Positions 1-6,397 of a DNA stretch of 6,397 nt are shown piece by piece. Source of the stretch: Flammeovirgaceae bacterium UBA976 (GTDB lineage: Bacteria; Bacteroidota; Bacteroidia; Cytophagales; Cyclobacteriaceae); assembly GCA_002292365.1 (NCBI GenBank), contig DBBU01000036.1, positions 76,703-83,099 of the forward strand, in the 5' to 3' direction. The translations under genes were made by a program, and so were the position numbers. How positions within the stretch are numbered: the first letter of the stretch is position 1; every line of letters starts with the position of its first letter. The notes beneath the pieces were generated by a model that made no database searches, was not told the DNA's origin, and saw only the letters and a program-made list of their open reading frames with translations.

Positions 1-204
1 ATTGCTTCTATGATTACGGGATTTTTTTCTATCATTTTTTTCAAGTTTGTAGTATCAAATATGGAAGGGGTAGGTGATTATTTTATAGAACTTGATGTAC
101 TAGCACCCTCTTTTTTAATGGCTGCGATCGTTGGATTTATAGTTTCAAAAGTGTCTCCTCCAAAGATGACCATAGTAGAAACAGTTGAGAAAATTGATAA
201 ATGA
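1..204 (+). CDS. Sodium:solute symporter (SSS family), C-terminal end only
   Basis: The reading frame is open from base 1 and ends at a TGA at 202-204, so only the last 67 residues of a longer protein are visible. They contain two hydrophobic segments, about residues 4-18 (ITGFFSIIFFKFVV) and 35-50 (LAPSFLMAAIVGFIVSKV), joined by a short loop with acidic residues (VGDYFIELD) and followed by a polar tail rich in Lys and Glu. This helix, acidic loop, helix and short cytoplasmic tail pattern resembles the end of PutP-like and SGLT-like sodium:solute symporters, which import amino acids, sugars or carboxylates with Na+ across the inner membrane. The substrate-determining helices lie outside the window, so no substrate can be named. 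An ATG at base 10 is almost certainly an internal Met. The family call rests on overall resemblance, and another multi-helix transporter remains possible. Confidence 0.6.
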   Translation: MASMITGFFSIIFFKFVVSNMEGVGDYFIELDVLAPSFLMAAIVGFIVSKVSPPKMTIVETVEKIDK

Positions 205-217
205 TTTTTGGGGTATC

Positions 218-236
218 AGGAGCGGTTGCTTTTTTT
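218..236 (+). terminator. Possible weak rho-independent terminator after the symporter
   Basis: Fourteen bases after the symporter stop, AGGAGC (218-223) can pair with GCTTTT (228-233) around a GGTT loop. Two of the six pairs are G-U, and the T run continues to 236. The hairpin is short and weak, but its position just after the stop and the T tract fit a terminator. The following gene is convergent, so a terminator is expected somewhere in this gap. The rest of the gap, up to 337, shows nothing else I can support. Confidence 0.3.
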
Positions 237-337
237 GATTGAACAACGAGACATTCTTCTTATGTCTGCCTTAAAAGCTATTTTTGCTCTTAAAATGAAT
301 ATAAAGGGAGCATATAAATAAAGAAACTACACTTCAG

Positions 338-877
338 CTAAGTATAGCTTCCTTTAGACTTGAGCGCTTGACTTATGTGAGCCAAATGATGCTCACCATG
401 CCAAGCATAGAGGGCTAAATTCTCATCTAATCTCATTTCCCGATGGTGATCGGGGTGGATAAATGGTTTTTCAAAGTCGTGAGGTTTCATGGAGTTCAAT
501 AAATAAACCCATCGGGCATGTAAACCAGAAATTATCTCAAGAGAGGGTTGTGTTGGCCCTTGGTAATCGGACATTTCCGCCCATAATTCCTCATGATAGG
601 TTTTGATGGTGGGTGTTGACTCAGTTAGGACCCATCTAAACCGGTTGACCGATTGCATATGACTGTCGGCACAATGGTGTATGACTTGCTTAATACTCCA
701 TCCATCCGGTCTATATACCCAATTTTCTTGTTCGGCTGTAATAGACTTAACCAGCGCCTTCAGTTTTTCAGGAAATGAGGCAAGGGCTTCAATACCTTCT
801 TTTATTTCATGCATTGCTAGAGAAGTAGGCATTACGAACTTGCCTATGGGGTATTTGAGGTCGTTCGAATTCATCAT
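338..877 (-). CDS. DinB/YfiT-family putative metal-dependent hydrolase or bacillithiol transferase
   Basis: The 179-residue protein is the usual length for YfiT-type members of the DinB superfamily, small soluble four-helix-bundle proteins with a metal held by three His. It shares the family landmarks: YPIGKF near the N terminus (9-14), GWSIKQVIHHCADSHM (59-74) with candidate metal ligand H67 (or H68), LHARW (119-123), HPDH (141-144), and WHGEHHLAHI (159-168) carrying candidate ligands H160 and H164. Bacillus YfiT is a Ni/Zn-binding protein with this arrangement, and relatives are annotated as bacillithiol S-transferases that conjugate thiols to electrophiles or antibiotics. The activity here is inferred from family. 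Two Met codons stand in tandem at the start, with no clear Shine-Dalgarno sequence. The start lies only 16 nt after the stop of the S9 peptidase gene on the same strand, so the two are probably co-transcribed. Confidence 0.85.
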   Translation of the reverse strand: MMNSNDLKYPIGKFVMPTSLAMHEIKEGIEALASFPEKLKALVKSITAEQENWVYRPDGWSIKQVIHHCADSHMQSVNRFRWVLTESTPTIKTYHEELWAEMSDYQGPTQPSLEIISGLHARWVYLLNSMKPHDFEKPFIHPDHHREMRLDENLALYAWHGEHHLAHISQALKSKGSYT

Positions 878-893
878 TTTGTTAAAATTGAGT

Positions 894-2789
894 TTAATTT
901 CCCTTGAGATATTTGTCTAGAAATTCCAGTGTTTTTTGAGAAGCTTCAATATTATTTACCTTCTTTGAAAAACCATGACCCTCATCAGGAAAAATAATAT
1001 ATTCAACTGGGATATTATTGTTTCTAGCGGCAGCGACTATTTCATCAGATTCAATTTGAAGTACTCTAGGATCATTGGCGCCTTGAAAAACGATAAAGGG
1101 CTTGGTGATTTGATGGGCAAAGAACAAGGGTGACTTGTCGTGGAGGGAGATACTGTCCGTTTCGGGGTTTCCTAACTCAGCATATAAGGCATTTCGGGAG
1201 GCTTCCCACCAGGCAGGAATGCTCCGCAGTGTACGTAACCAATTAGTCACACCAAAATAATTAACTCCTACGGCGAATTCATCAGGGGCGAAGGCTAAGG
1301 CTGCCATCACCATGTATCCACCGTAACTGCCTCCCATAATTCCAATTTTATTGGCAGCTACATAACCTGTGTTGATCAAGAATGTCTTGGATGCGATACA
1401 ATCTTTAAGATCAACATCCCCATGTTTTTTATCATCGGCCTTATAAAAGGTTTTACCATATCCCGAGCTCCCCCTATTATTTACGGCAAGTACCACATAA
1501 CCTTGATTTACCCAGTATTGTATTCTATCCGTATAATTCAGCCTTGTTTGTCCTCCAGGTCCACCATGAATGTACAATAAAGCAGGCAATTTGTCGCCTT
1601 TTTGAATGTTATTGGGTTTATAGAGAATGGCAGGTATGGAAAGACCGTCAAAGGAAGGAAATCGAATGACTTGTCCGGAGACAAGATCATCGGGATTTAT
1701 TTCAGGATTAAGGGTATGGGTTAGCTTTTTAAGCGTTTTATTTTTAAAATGGTATAAAAACAGGTCTCGAGGCATTTTAGAACTGCTTAGATAGAAGGTC
1801 ATTTGCGTTTCACTATCCGAAATGTTTATCGATGAGATATCTCCTTCCGGCAAATTTGGGATGGTAATGATTTCTTTTGAATGAGTATCTTGAATGATGA
1901 TTTTAGTACTTGCATCCTTATTGATACCGGTGACACGGTACGCACCATTTTGAGACAGGTAGGCATAACTTATAGCCCATTCGGCTTTTTGCACTACTTT
2001 CTGGGTTTGAGTAGCTATGTCATACGACATAAGGTAGGCAAACTCGCTTTCATGGTCAGTAGTGAAATATAAAGTGCCGTGATCTTTTGAAAAAAACTGA
2101 GGTTCATTAATTACGTTACCTTCATGAGGGGTGATAAGGGATACTTCTCCTGTTTGGGTATCTAAAAGATGGATGTTTGCATCAGAAGTAGTCACTCTTT
2201 CAAAAAGGGCGATGTACCGTTCGTTATCACTGACTATTTTAGGCGTGAAGCCGTTGTCGTTCATATATAAGTTGTCAGTTTGAAATCCACCCTCAGCTAC
2301 CGATGTACCTATTAATTCGGTTCGATACAAATCAAAATATCTGGGATCTCTTTTGTTACTGGCCCAATAGATGGCCGTATTATTGTGATTCCATCCGTAA
2401 TAGGAGGCCTTGGCACTGTCAGGCGTGAGATCGATCACGCTGCCTTCCCTATTTTTTATGTATATCTGAGTCAATTCATTTCCCCCCTCGTCACTCGTAT
2501 AAATGATTCTATCATCTGAGGGGAAGTAAGACCGGGCGATGATGGCATTTCCCGAAGAATGGGTAAGCTGTGTTTGTTCGCCTGTTTCAAGATCAATGCT
2601 GTAGGCATTTAATACGCCACTTACCTTGCTGGTCATCAAAATTGTTTTTTCATCTGCCGAGAAATCACTACCAAATACTTGAGTCGTATTCATAAATTGC
2701 TCAATGGTATATCTCTTATTTTGAGATAGATCTTCTTTTTTTTCACATGAGAGCATTAATAAAAACAAGAGAGCGCTAAGTTTTTTCAT
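894..2789 (-). CDS. S9 family (prolyl oligopeptidase-like) serine peptidase, lipoprotein
   Basis: This 631-residue protein has the two-part build of S9 peptidases. Residues 1-15 form a lipoprotein signal peptide (MKKLSALLFLLMLSC) with Cys15 as the likely lipidated residue. About seven degenerate PD40-like repeats follow, beginning near residues 44, 89, 133, 186, 233, 278 and 323, consistent with a seven-bladed beta-propeller. An alpha/beta-hydrolase domain spans about 375-631. It holds HGGPGG (408-413, oxyanion region), NNRGSSGYG (437-445), GGSYGG with nucleophile Ser488, GANDPRV with Asp573, and DEGHGF with His605, so the triad is complete. Family members cleave short peptides, often after Pro or release acylated N termini; specificity cannot be read here. 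The frame stays open 30 codons upstream to 2879, but the ATG at 2787-2789 is chosen because the signal peptide begins there. It lies 99 nt after the membrane-protein gene and 16 nt before the YfiT-like gene, all leftward. Confidence 0.93.
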   Translation of the reverse strand: MKKLSALLFLLMLSCEKKEDLSQNKRYTIEQFMNTTQVFGSDFSADEKTILMTSKVSGVLNAYSIDLETGEQTQLTHSSGNAIIARSYFPSDDRIIYTSDEGGNELTQIYIKNREGSVIDLTPDSAKASYYGWNHNNTAIYWASNKRDPRYFDLYRTELIGTSVAEGGFQTDNLYMNDNGFTPKIVSDNERYIALFERVTTSDANIHLLDTQTGEVSLITPHEGNVINEPQFFSKDHGTLYFTTDHESEFAYLMSYDIATQTQKVVQKAEWAISYAYLSQNGAYRVTGINKDASTKIIIQDTHSKEIITIPNLPEGDISSINISDSETQMTFYLSSSKMPRDLFLYHFKNKTLKKLTHTLNPEINPDDLVSGQVIRFPSFDGLSIPAILYKPNNIQKGDKLPALLYIHGGPGGQTRLNYTDRIQYWVNQGYVVLAVNNRGSSGYGKTFYKADDKKHGDVDLKDCIASKTFLINTGYVAANKIGIMGGSYGGYMVMAALAFAPDEFAVGVNYFGVTNWLRTLRSIPAWWEASRNALYAELGNPETDSISLHDKSPLFFAHQITKPFIVFQGANDPRVLQIESDEIVAAARNNNIPVEYIIFPDEGHGFSKKVNNIEASQKTLEFLDKYLKGN

Positions 2790-2888
2790 TTGGATAGGGA
2801 TTAATATTTGACTTAAGTTAACTGTATTTATCTTGATTTTGTTGTTTTGTAAATTAAAACTTACAAGAAAAAGAATCACAGAAAAAAA

Positions 2889-3545
2889 TTAGACTTTGAC
2901 TTGGCTGCTCATCAATTCTGTCAGACGAACACCCTTGGAAAAACAATAGAGCGCACAGATCATAAAAACATGTGAAATGTCTTGGTGTTGGAACCATGAG
3001 TGTAGGTTCAATCTGAATAGCTCCACAGGAAGTGTCATTAACATGAAGATAAATCCCCAAAAGAAAAAGCTTGCTTTTTCTTCACCTTTTATAATTCTAA
3101 AAGAAAATGGCATACCTAAAAATAGAACAATCCCAATAGCCGTATGAATGGCGACCCACAAGAATTTTAATTCAAAAATGAGCAAACCAAAGGCGTTGAC
3201 CATAAGGATTAAGATGATCGATTTTAATAAAATATTGCCTTTGGGATAAAAGTAAATGACCATCGCATATTCTAACATGCTGATGGAAACAATGGTAGTG
3301 CTATACCCAGGTATTTTACCTAACATGCCAAAATAATTATAAAATAAATGTGACCAGGCAGCAAAAAAAGTAGAGATAGAAATGAATAAAAAGAAATTAC
3401 CAAAGTAGGAAGAAAAAGGAGAAACGAAGGAGTTCTTGATTTCACGATAGTGATGAAAGCTTTGAAAACACATGATTAAATTCAAGATTAAAGCCATTGG
3501 TTCTAACAACTGTAATCCCCATATTTCGAATTCAATTTTCCCCAT
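2889..3545 (-). CDS. Integral membrane protein of unknown function, about seven helices
   Basis: The 218-residue protein is strongly hydrophobic. About seven membrane segments can be drawn near residues 12-28, 46-72, 82-99, 104-124, 126-146, 157-175 and 190-203, with a Lys/Glu-containing loop at 150-158 (KGEEK). No signal peptide or soluble domain is seen. Polar residues that stand out in or near the helices are Glu14, His66 (WSHLFYN), Glu92, His134 (AIHTAIG) and a C-terminal cluster His182, His187, Asp189 and His192 (HSWFQHQDISHVFM), followed by a short final helix and KG. The C-terminal D-x-x-H pattern recalls a Bacteroidota membrane family of unknown function (possibly DUF6962-like); this is from memory and unverified. 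Buried His and Asp also raise the possibility of a metal-binding membrane hydrolase, which is only speculation. The gene is divergent from fadD and leads the leftward gene run. It has no neighbour that reveals its job. Confidence 0.8.
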   Translation of the reverse strand: MGKIEFEIWGLQLLEPMALILNLIMCFQSFHHYREIKNSFVSPFSSYFGNFFLFISISTFFAAWSHLFYNYFGMLGKIPGYSTTIVSISMLEYAMVIYFYPKGNILLKSIILILMVNAFGLLIFELKFLWVAIHTAIGIVLFLGMPFSFRIIKGEEKASFFFWGFIFMLMTLPVELFRLNLHSWFQHQDISHVFMICALYCFSKGVRLTELMSSQVKV

Positions 3546-3677
3546 TTCCGCCGCAATATGCTAAAAAAAAATTAAATTCATGCGCTCTGGTTTAATAAAT
3601 GCATTGGTTAAAATAGAGTTATGTAAAAGGATTGAGGAAAACATCGAAAAAAATATTTTGATATTAAATAATTTTTA

Positions 3678-3709
3678 TTTGAGATCAAGATAAAGATTGA
3701 TAATTTTTG
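3678..3709 (+). promoter_or_regulatory. Candidate Bacteroidota-type promoter for fadD
   Basis: TTTG at 3678-3681 is followed, after 19 nt, by TAATTTTTG at 3701-3709. This resembles the Bacteroidota primary sigma consensus (TTTG near -33 and TAnnTTTG near -7), with one extra T in the second element. It would place the transcript start near 3715 and give a leader of about 55 nt before the fadD ATG. A second, overlapping pair (TTTG at 3706-3709 and TTATTTTG at 3728-3735, 18 nt apart) is about equally good. The region is AT-rich, so chance matches are likely. Confidence 0.35.
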
Positions 3710-3769
3710 AGATTAGTGGCAATTACATTATTTTGTATTCATTCTTATTCGTATAAAACCATTTTTAAA

Positions 3770-5464
3770 ATGAAAAAGGCTCCATGGCATGCACACTACC
3801 CAAAAGAAGTCCCTCAACAAATTGATAGTACTGAATACGAAAGCTTAGCCGAACTTTTGAATGATGGTTTTGAAAAGTTTGGTAACTATCCAGCCTTTGA
3901 AAACATGGGTAAAGCAATGACTTTTAACGAGTTAAAAATAGCGTCAGATAGTTTTGCTGCTTATTTGATTCATGACTTAGGATTGAATCGTGGGGATAAA
4001 GTAGCGATTCAAATGCCCAATTTACTTCAATATCCTGTAGTGCTCTTTGGAGCTTTACGGGCAGGAATGACGGTGGTAAATGTAAACCCGCTTTATACGT
4101 CAAGTGAATTAAAACACCAACTGAATGATGCTGATGCGAAAGTAATTATTGTTTTAGTCAATTTCGCAAGTATTCTAGAAGGCATTTTGTCTGAAACTAA
4201 GTTGAAACATGTATTGGTTACACACATTGGAGATATGATTGGAGGGATAAAAGGAAGTCTGATCAACTTTGCTGTCAAATACGTCAAAAAAATGGTTCCT
4301 TCGTTTAGCCTTCCAAAAGCTACCGCTTTGATGAAAGCCCTAAAATTAGGAGCCAATCATGACTTTATCCAGCCCCCTATTAAAAGTAGCGATTTAGCTT
4401 TTCTGCAATATACGGGAGGTACCACGGGAGTTTCCAAAGGTGCAATGCTTTCCCATGGTAATTTGGTTGCGAATTTATTGCAAGTAAATGCCTGGATGAA
4501 AAGTGGAGGTTTGAAAGAAGGGGCTGAGGTTTATATTACCGCACTCCCTATTTATCATATTTTTGCTTTGGTCGCCAATGTACTTGGCTCGGTGAGCTCG
4601 GGGTCCCAAAATATTTTAATTACCAATCCCCGAGATATGGATGGATTTGTAAAGGAACTTAAGAAACATAAATTTACCATATTGAGTGGTGTAAATACGC
4701 TTTTTAATGGATTATTGAATCATCCTGAATTTAAAAATTGTGACTTCAGTAAACTTCGCTTCGGCTTTGGTGGGGGTATGGCGGTTCAAAATTCAGTCGC
4801 TGAAAAATGGCTTGAAGTAACAGGAACGCCATTGGCAGAAGGCTATGGCCTTACGGAGACCTCACCCGTGCTTACGATTAATCCATTAGATGGAAGGCAC
4901 AAAATGGGGACCATTGGACTGCCTATTTCCAATACGGAAATAAAGAACTTTGATGATGATTTTGTGGAGGTGGCTGTGGGCGATCCAGGAGAACTCTGTG
5001 CCAAAGGTCCGCAAGTAATGCAGGGGTATTACAACCGACCGGAAGAAACGGCTAATGTGATGCAAGAGGGTTGGTTTAAAACAGGTGATGTAGCCATTAT
5101 GGATGAGGAAGGTTTTTTTAAAATTGTAGATCGGAAAAAAGAAATGATTCTTGTATCGGGATTCAATGTTTATCCCAATGAGATTGAAAATGTCATTTCA
5201 TCTCATCCCAAGGTTCTGGAAGTAGGAGTGATCGGTGTGCCCGATCCTAAATCAACAGAAGCGGTGAAAGCGGTTGTTGTCAAAAAGGATGAAACCTTAA
5301 ACGAGGCTGAGATCATTGCCTATTGTAAGGAAAAGTTAACAGGCTATAAATGTCCACGTCATGTTTCGTTTATCTCGGAATTGCCTAAATCTAATGTGGG
5401 TAAGATATTGAGAAGAATCATTAAAGAGGATGATTTAAAGACGCATACCTACGAGGGGTCTTGA
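3770..5464 (+). CDS. fadD: Long-chain fatty acid--CoA ligase (acyl-CoA synthetase)
   Basis: The enzyme activates long-chain fatty acids with ATP and CoA through an acyl-adenylate, feeding beta-oxidation and phospholipid synthesis at the inner face of the cytoplasmic membrane. At 564 residues it is nearly the length of E. coli FadD (561) and resembles it from end to end: MKK start, PNLLQYPV (83-90), NVNPLYT (104-110), the ATP P-loop YTGGTTGVSKG (214-224), ALPIYHIFAL (258-267), NILITNPRD (281-289), GVNTLFN (307-313), EGYGLTE (357-363), TGD (438-440), the fatty-acyl-CoA synthetase signature about 454-471 (DRKKEMILVSGFNVYPNE), and SNVGKILRR with the adenylation Lys at 545. All key residues are present. 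The frame is open upstream to a TTG at 3707, but the ATG at 3770 is chosen because it matches the FadD N terminus and lies behind the candidate promoter. It stands alone, with divergent and convergent neighbours, so it is probably monocistronic. Confidence 0.96.
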   Translation: MKKAPWHAHYPKEVPQQIDSTEYESLAELLNDGFEKFGNYPAFENMGKAMTFNELKIASDSFAAYLIHDLGLNRGDKVAIQMPNLLQYPVVLFGALRAGMTVVNVNPLYTSSELKHQLNDADAKVIIVLVNFASILEGILSETKLKHVLVTHIGDMIGGIKGSLINFAVKYVKKMVPSFSLPKATALMKALKLGANHDFIQPPIKSSDLAFLQYTGGTTGVSKGAMLSHGNLVANLLQVNAWMKSGGLKEGAEVYITALPIYHIFALVANVLGSVSSGSQNILITNPRDMDGFVKELKKHKFTILSGVNTLFNGLLNHPEFKNCDFSKLRFGFGGGMAVQNSVAEKWLEVTGTPLAEGYGLTETSPVLTINPLDGRHKMGTIGLPISNTEIKNFDDDFVEVAVGDPGELCAKGPQVMQGYYNRPEETANVMQEGWFKTGDVAIMDEEGFFKIVDRKKEMILVSGFNVYPNEIENVISSHPKVLEVGVIGVPDPKSTEAVKAVVVKKDETLNEAEIIAYCKEKLTGYKCPRHVSFISELPKSNVGKILRRIIKEDDLKTHTYEGS

Positions 5465-5542
5465 TGAGTGAAGGGCTCCAAGTGTTGAGGTCATTGGTAA
5501 ATGAAGGAGTTACTCAAAAACCCTAGGGCTATCTTAAGTCCG

Positions 5543-6397
5543 CTAAGGTGTCCAATTTTGATCTGACCACCAATTCAAAAAATCTTCATAGTACATGAGG
5601 ATGTCTTCGTAATAAGGGAATTCAGCGGCATCAGTAACTGATGGATAGGGGATTTTTATCAGTATTGCGCCCTGAATATTATCTCCGATTTCATAATTGT
5701 TGTAATGGAGTAATATATGTGTGTCATTGCTGCCAATGTTTTCGGGTAAATGAAATTGGTCGTTCTTAAATGTAAAGCCAGTGGCACTCAAGCGAGCATC
5801 AGGAGCGAGTTGGTTTTGGTTTCTAAAAATAATTTCAGCTTGCTTGCGTAGCTCTGAAAAATCCCCAATTTTATCTTCAATATCTATGGTGCGACCCAAA
5901 GTATCCGTATTTATATATTGCATCCATTCATTGGTACGAACCCCGCCCGTGTATGACTTACTGCTAGAAGCAAAAGAAAGCCAGCCGGAATTATTGTAAT
6001 TCGTTTCAACCACAATTTCAAGGAACCAAGGTGTCTTGCTTTCAGGAAATTTTTTTTTAAATATCACATAACTCTTGATAAATAATTTCATATAATCATT
6101 AATGGTTTTTGCAGTACCTACGGAAGGAAGAAACCCTTCTATCTCCTTTTTAAGTATGGATTCAATCCGCTGGTTTAATAAGGGTTGACTTTTAAAAATG
6201 GGGTAATTGACTTCAATCACTGCACAATTTTTATTATTGCAATTAGGGTCATTCTCTTTTAGATGCGTGATTCCCGCTATTACGATTCCTTTATTGAAAA
6301 GCTTTGAGGTCAAACGAAGGCGCTGTTCTTCAATTTGCTGGCAAGAGCAGATCGTTAAAATGAGGAGGGCAGCTAGTTTATGGATTTTAATCAAATG
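5543..6397 (-). CDS. Lipoprotein with DUF4163/DUF3298-type (RsiV/PdaC-like) domains, start uncertain
   Basis: About 283 residues are visible. The N terminus has basic residues, a hydrophobic stretch (LAALLILTI) and a lipobox-like ICSC, so Cys18 (counting from the TTG at 6394) is probably lipidated and the protein sits in the periplasm or outer membrane. Residues about 58-130 (AVIEVNYPIF, then LNQRIESILKKEIEGF) resemble the DUF4163 part. Residues about 130-250, with SYTGGVRTNEW (147-157), the strand YINTDTLGRTIDIEDKI and the helix ELRKQAEIIF, resemble DUF3298. This pair occurs in the anti-sigma factor RsiV, in the deacetylase PdaC and in many lipoproteins of unknown role. No sigma-factor-binding or catalytic domain is attached, so the function is unknown. 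Two Cys (52 and 57) could form a disulfide. No ATG occurs before the signal peptide in the window: translation starts at the TTG or at a codon beyond the right edge. The stop is TAG, and the gene converges on fadD with a 78-nt gap. Confidence 0.75.
   Translation of the reverse strand, partial: HLIKIHKLAALLILTICSCQQIEEQRLRLTSKLFNKGIVIAGITHLKENDPNCNNKNCAVIEVNYPIFKSQPLLNQRIESILKKEIEGFLPSVGTAKTINDYMKLFIKSYVIFKKKFPESKTPWFLEIVVETNYNNSGWLSFASSSKSYTGGVRTNEWMQYINTDTLGRTIDIEDKIGDFSELRKQAEIIFRNQNQLAPDARLSATGFTFKNDQFHLPENIGSNDTHILLHYNNYEIGDNIQGAILIKIPYPSVTDAAEFPYYEDILMYYEDFLNWWSDQNWTP

Noticed and set aside
2837..2853. Small inverted repeat GTTTT...AAAAC (- strand) upstream of the S9 peptidase
   Set aside because: Five A/T-rich base pairs in a very AT-rich gap are expected by chance.
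2790..2879. In-frame 30-codon upstream extension of the S9 peptidase gene
   Set aside because: The extension would bury the lipoprotein signal peptide inside the protein. The ATG at 2787-2789 starts directly at the Lys-Lys and hydrophobic segment, so the upstream part is leader DNA that happens to lack stops.
2854..3060. Open frame on the - strand overlapping the end of the membrane protein gene
   Set aside because: It lies in another frame over a gene with clear membrane-protein features and has no recognisable domain. Other open frames opposite or across the real genes (681-920, 1881-2072, 4093-4356, 5781-5999) were rejected for the same reason.
3707..3769. In-frame TTG start adding 21 residues to FadD, with a somewhat hydrophobic sequence
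   Set aside because: FadD is cytoplasmic and its family N terminus begins at the MKK coded from 3770. The added stretch overlaps the candidate promoter.
5521..5528. Palindrome CCCTAGGG next to a run of A (T on the - strand), as a possible terminator between the convergent genes
   Set aside because: The palindrome has no loop, so a single strand can form at most two pairs around CTAG. No longer stem is visible in the 78-nt gap.
1..6397. Search for CRISPR repeats, tRNA or rRNA genes, insertion sequences, prophage or toxin-antitoxin genes
   Set aside because: No spaced direct repeats, cloverleaf-like segments, transposase or integrase motifs, or terminal inverted repeats were seen. Almost all of the window is explained by the six genes.

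Overview
The window looks like ordinary chromosomal DNA from a member of the Bacteroidota, probably near the Cytophagales. This is inferred from several signs: AT-rich intergenic DNA, genes without clear Shine-Dalgarno sequences, a candidate promoter of the Bacteroidota type (TTTG, about 19 nt, TAnnTTTG-like), Cys-lipoproteins with acidic residues just after the lipidated Cys, and a YfiT-type DinB protein. I cannot place the genus from sequence alone.

Layout from left to right: the 3' end of a sodium:solute symporter gene on the + strand (1-204); a short convergent gap with a weak terminator-like hairpin; three leftward genes in a row on the - strand, which read in transcription order are a seven-helix membrane protein of unknown function (3545-2889), an S9-family lipoprotein peptidase (2789-894) and a DinB/YfiT-like thiol transferase or metal-dependent hydrolase (877-338); a 224-nt divergent promoter region; fadD, long-chain acyl-CoA synthetase, on the + strand (3770-5464); a 78-nt convergent gap; and a leftward lipoprotein with DUF4163/DUF3298-type domains (5543 to the right edge), whose start is either a TTG at 6394 or lies outside the window. 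No stretch longer than 300 bases lacks a gene.

Functionally the genes are a mixed set. FadD activates imported fatty acids to acyl-CoA for beta-oxidation or lipid synthesis. The S9 lipoprotein would cleave peptides in the periplasm or at the cell surface. The symporter would import a small solute with sodium. The peptidase and the YfiT-like gene are only 16 nt apart and are probably co-transcribed, but no shared pathway is evident.

I found no mobile element, CRISPR array, RNA gene, defence cassette or biosynthetic cluster. The points most worth a second look are the uncharacterised seven-helix protein with its conserved-looking His/Asp residues, and possible surface-export signals on the two lipoproteins. 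I do not see an exciting new system here.
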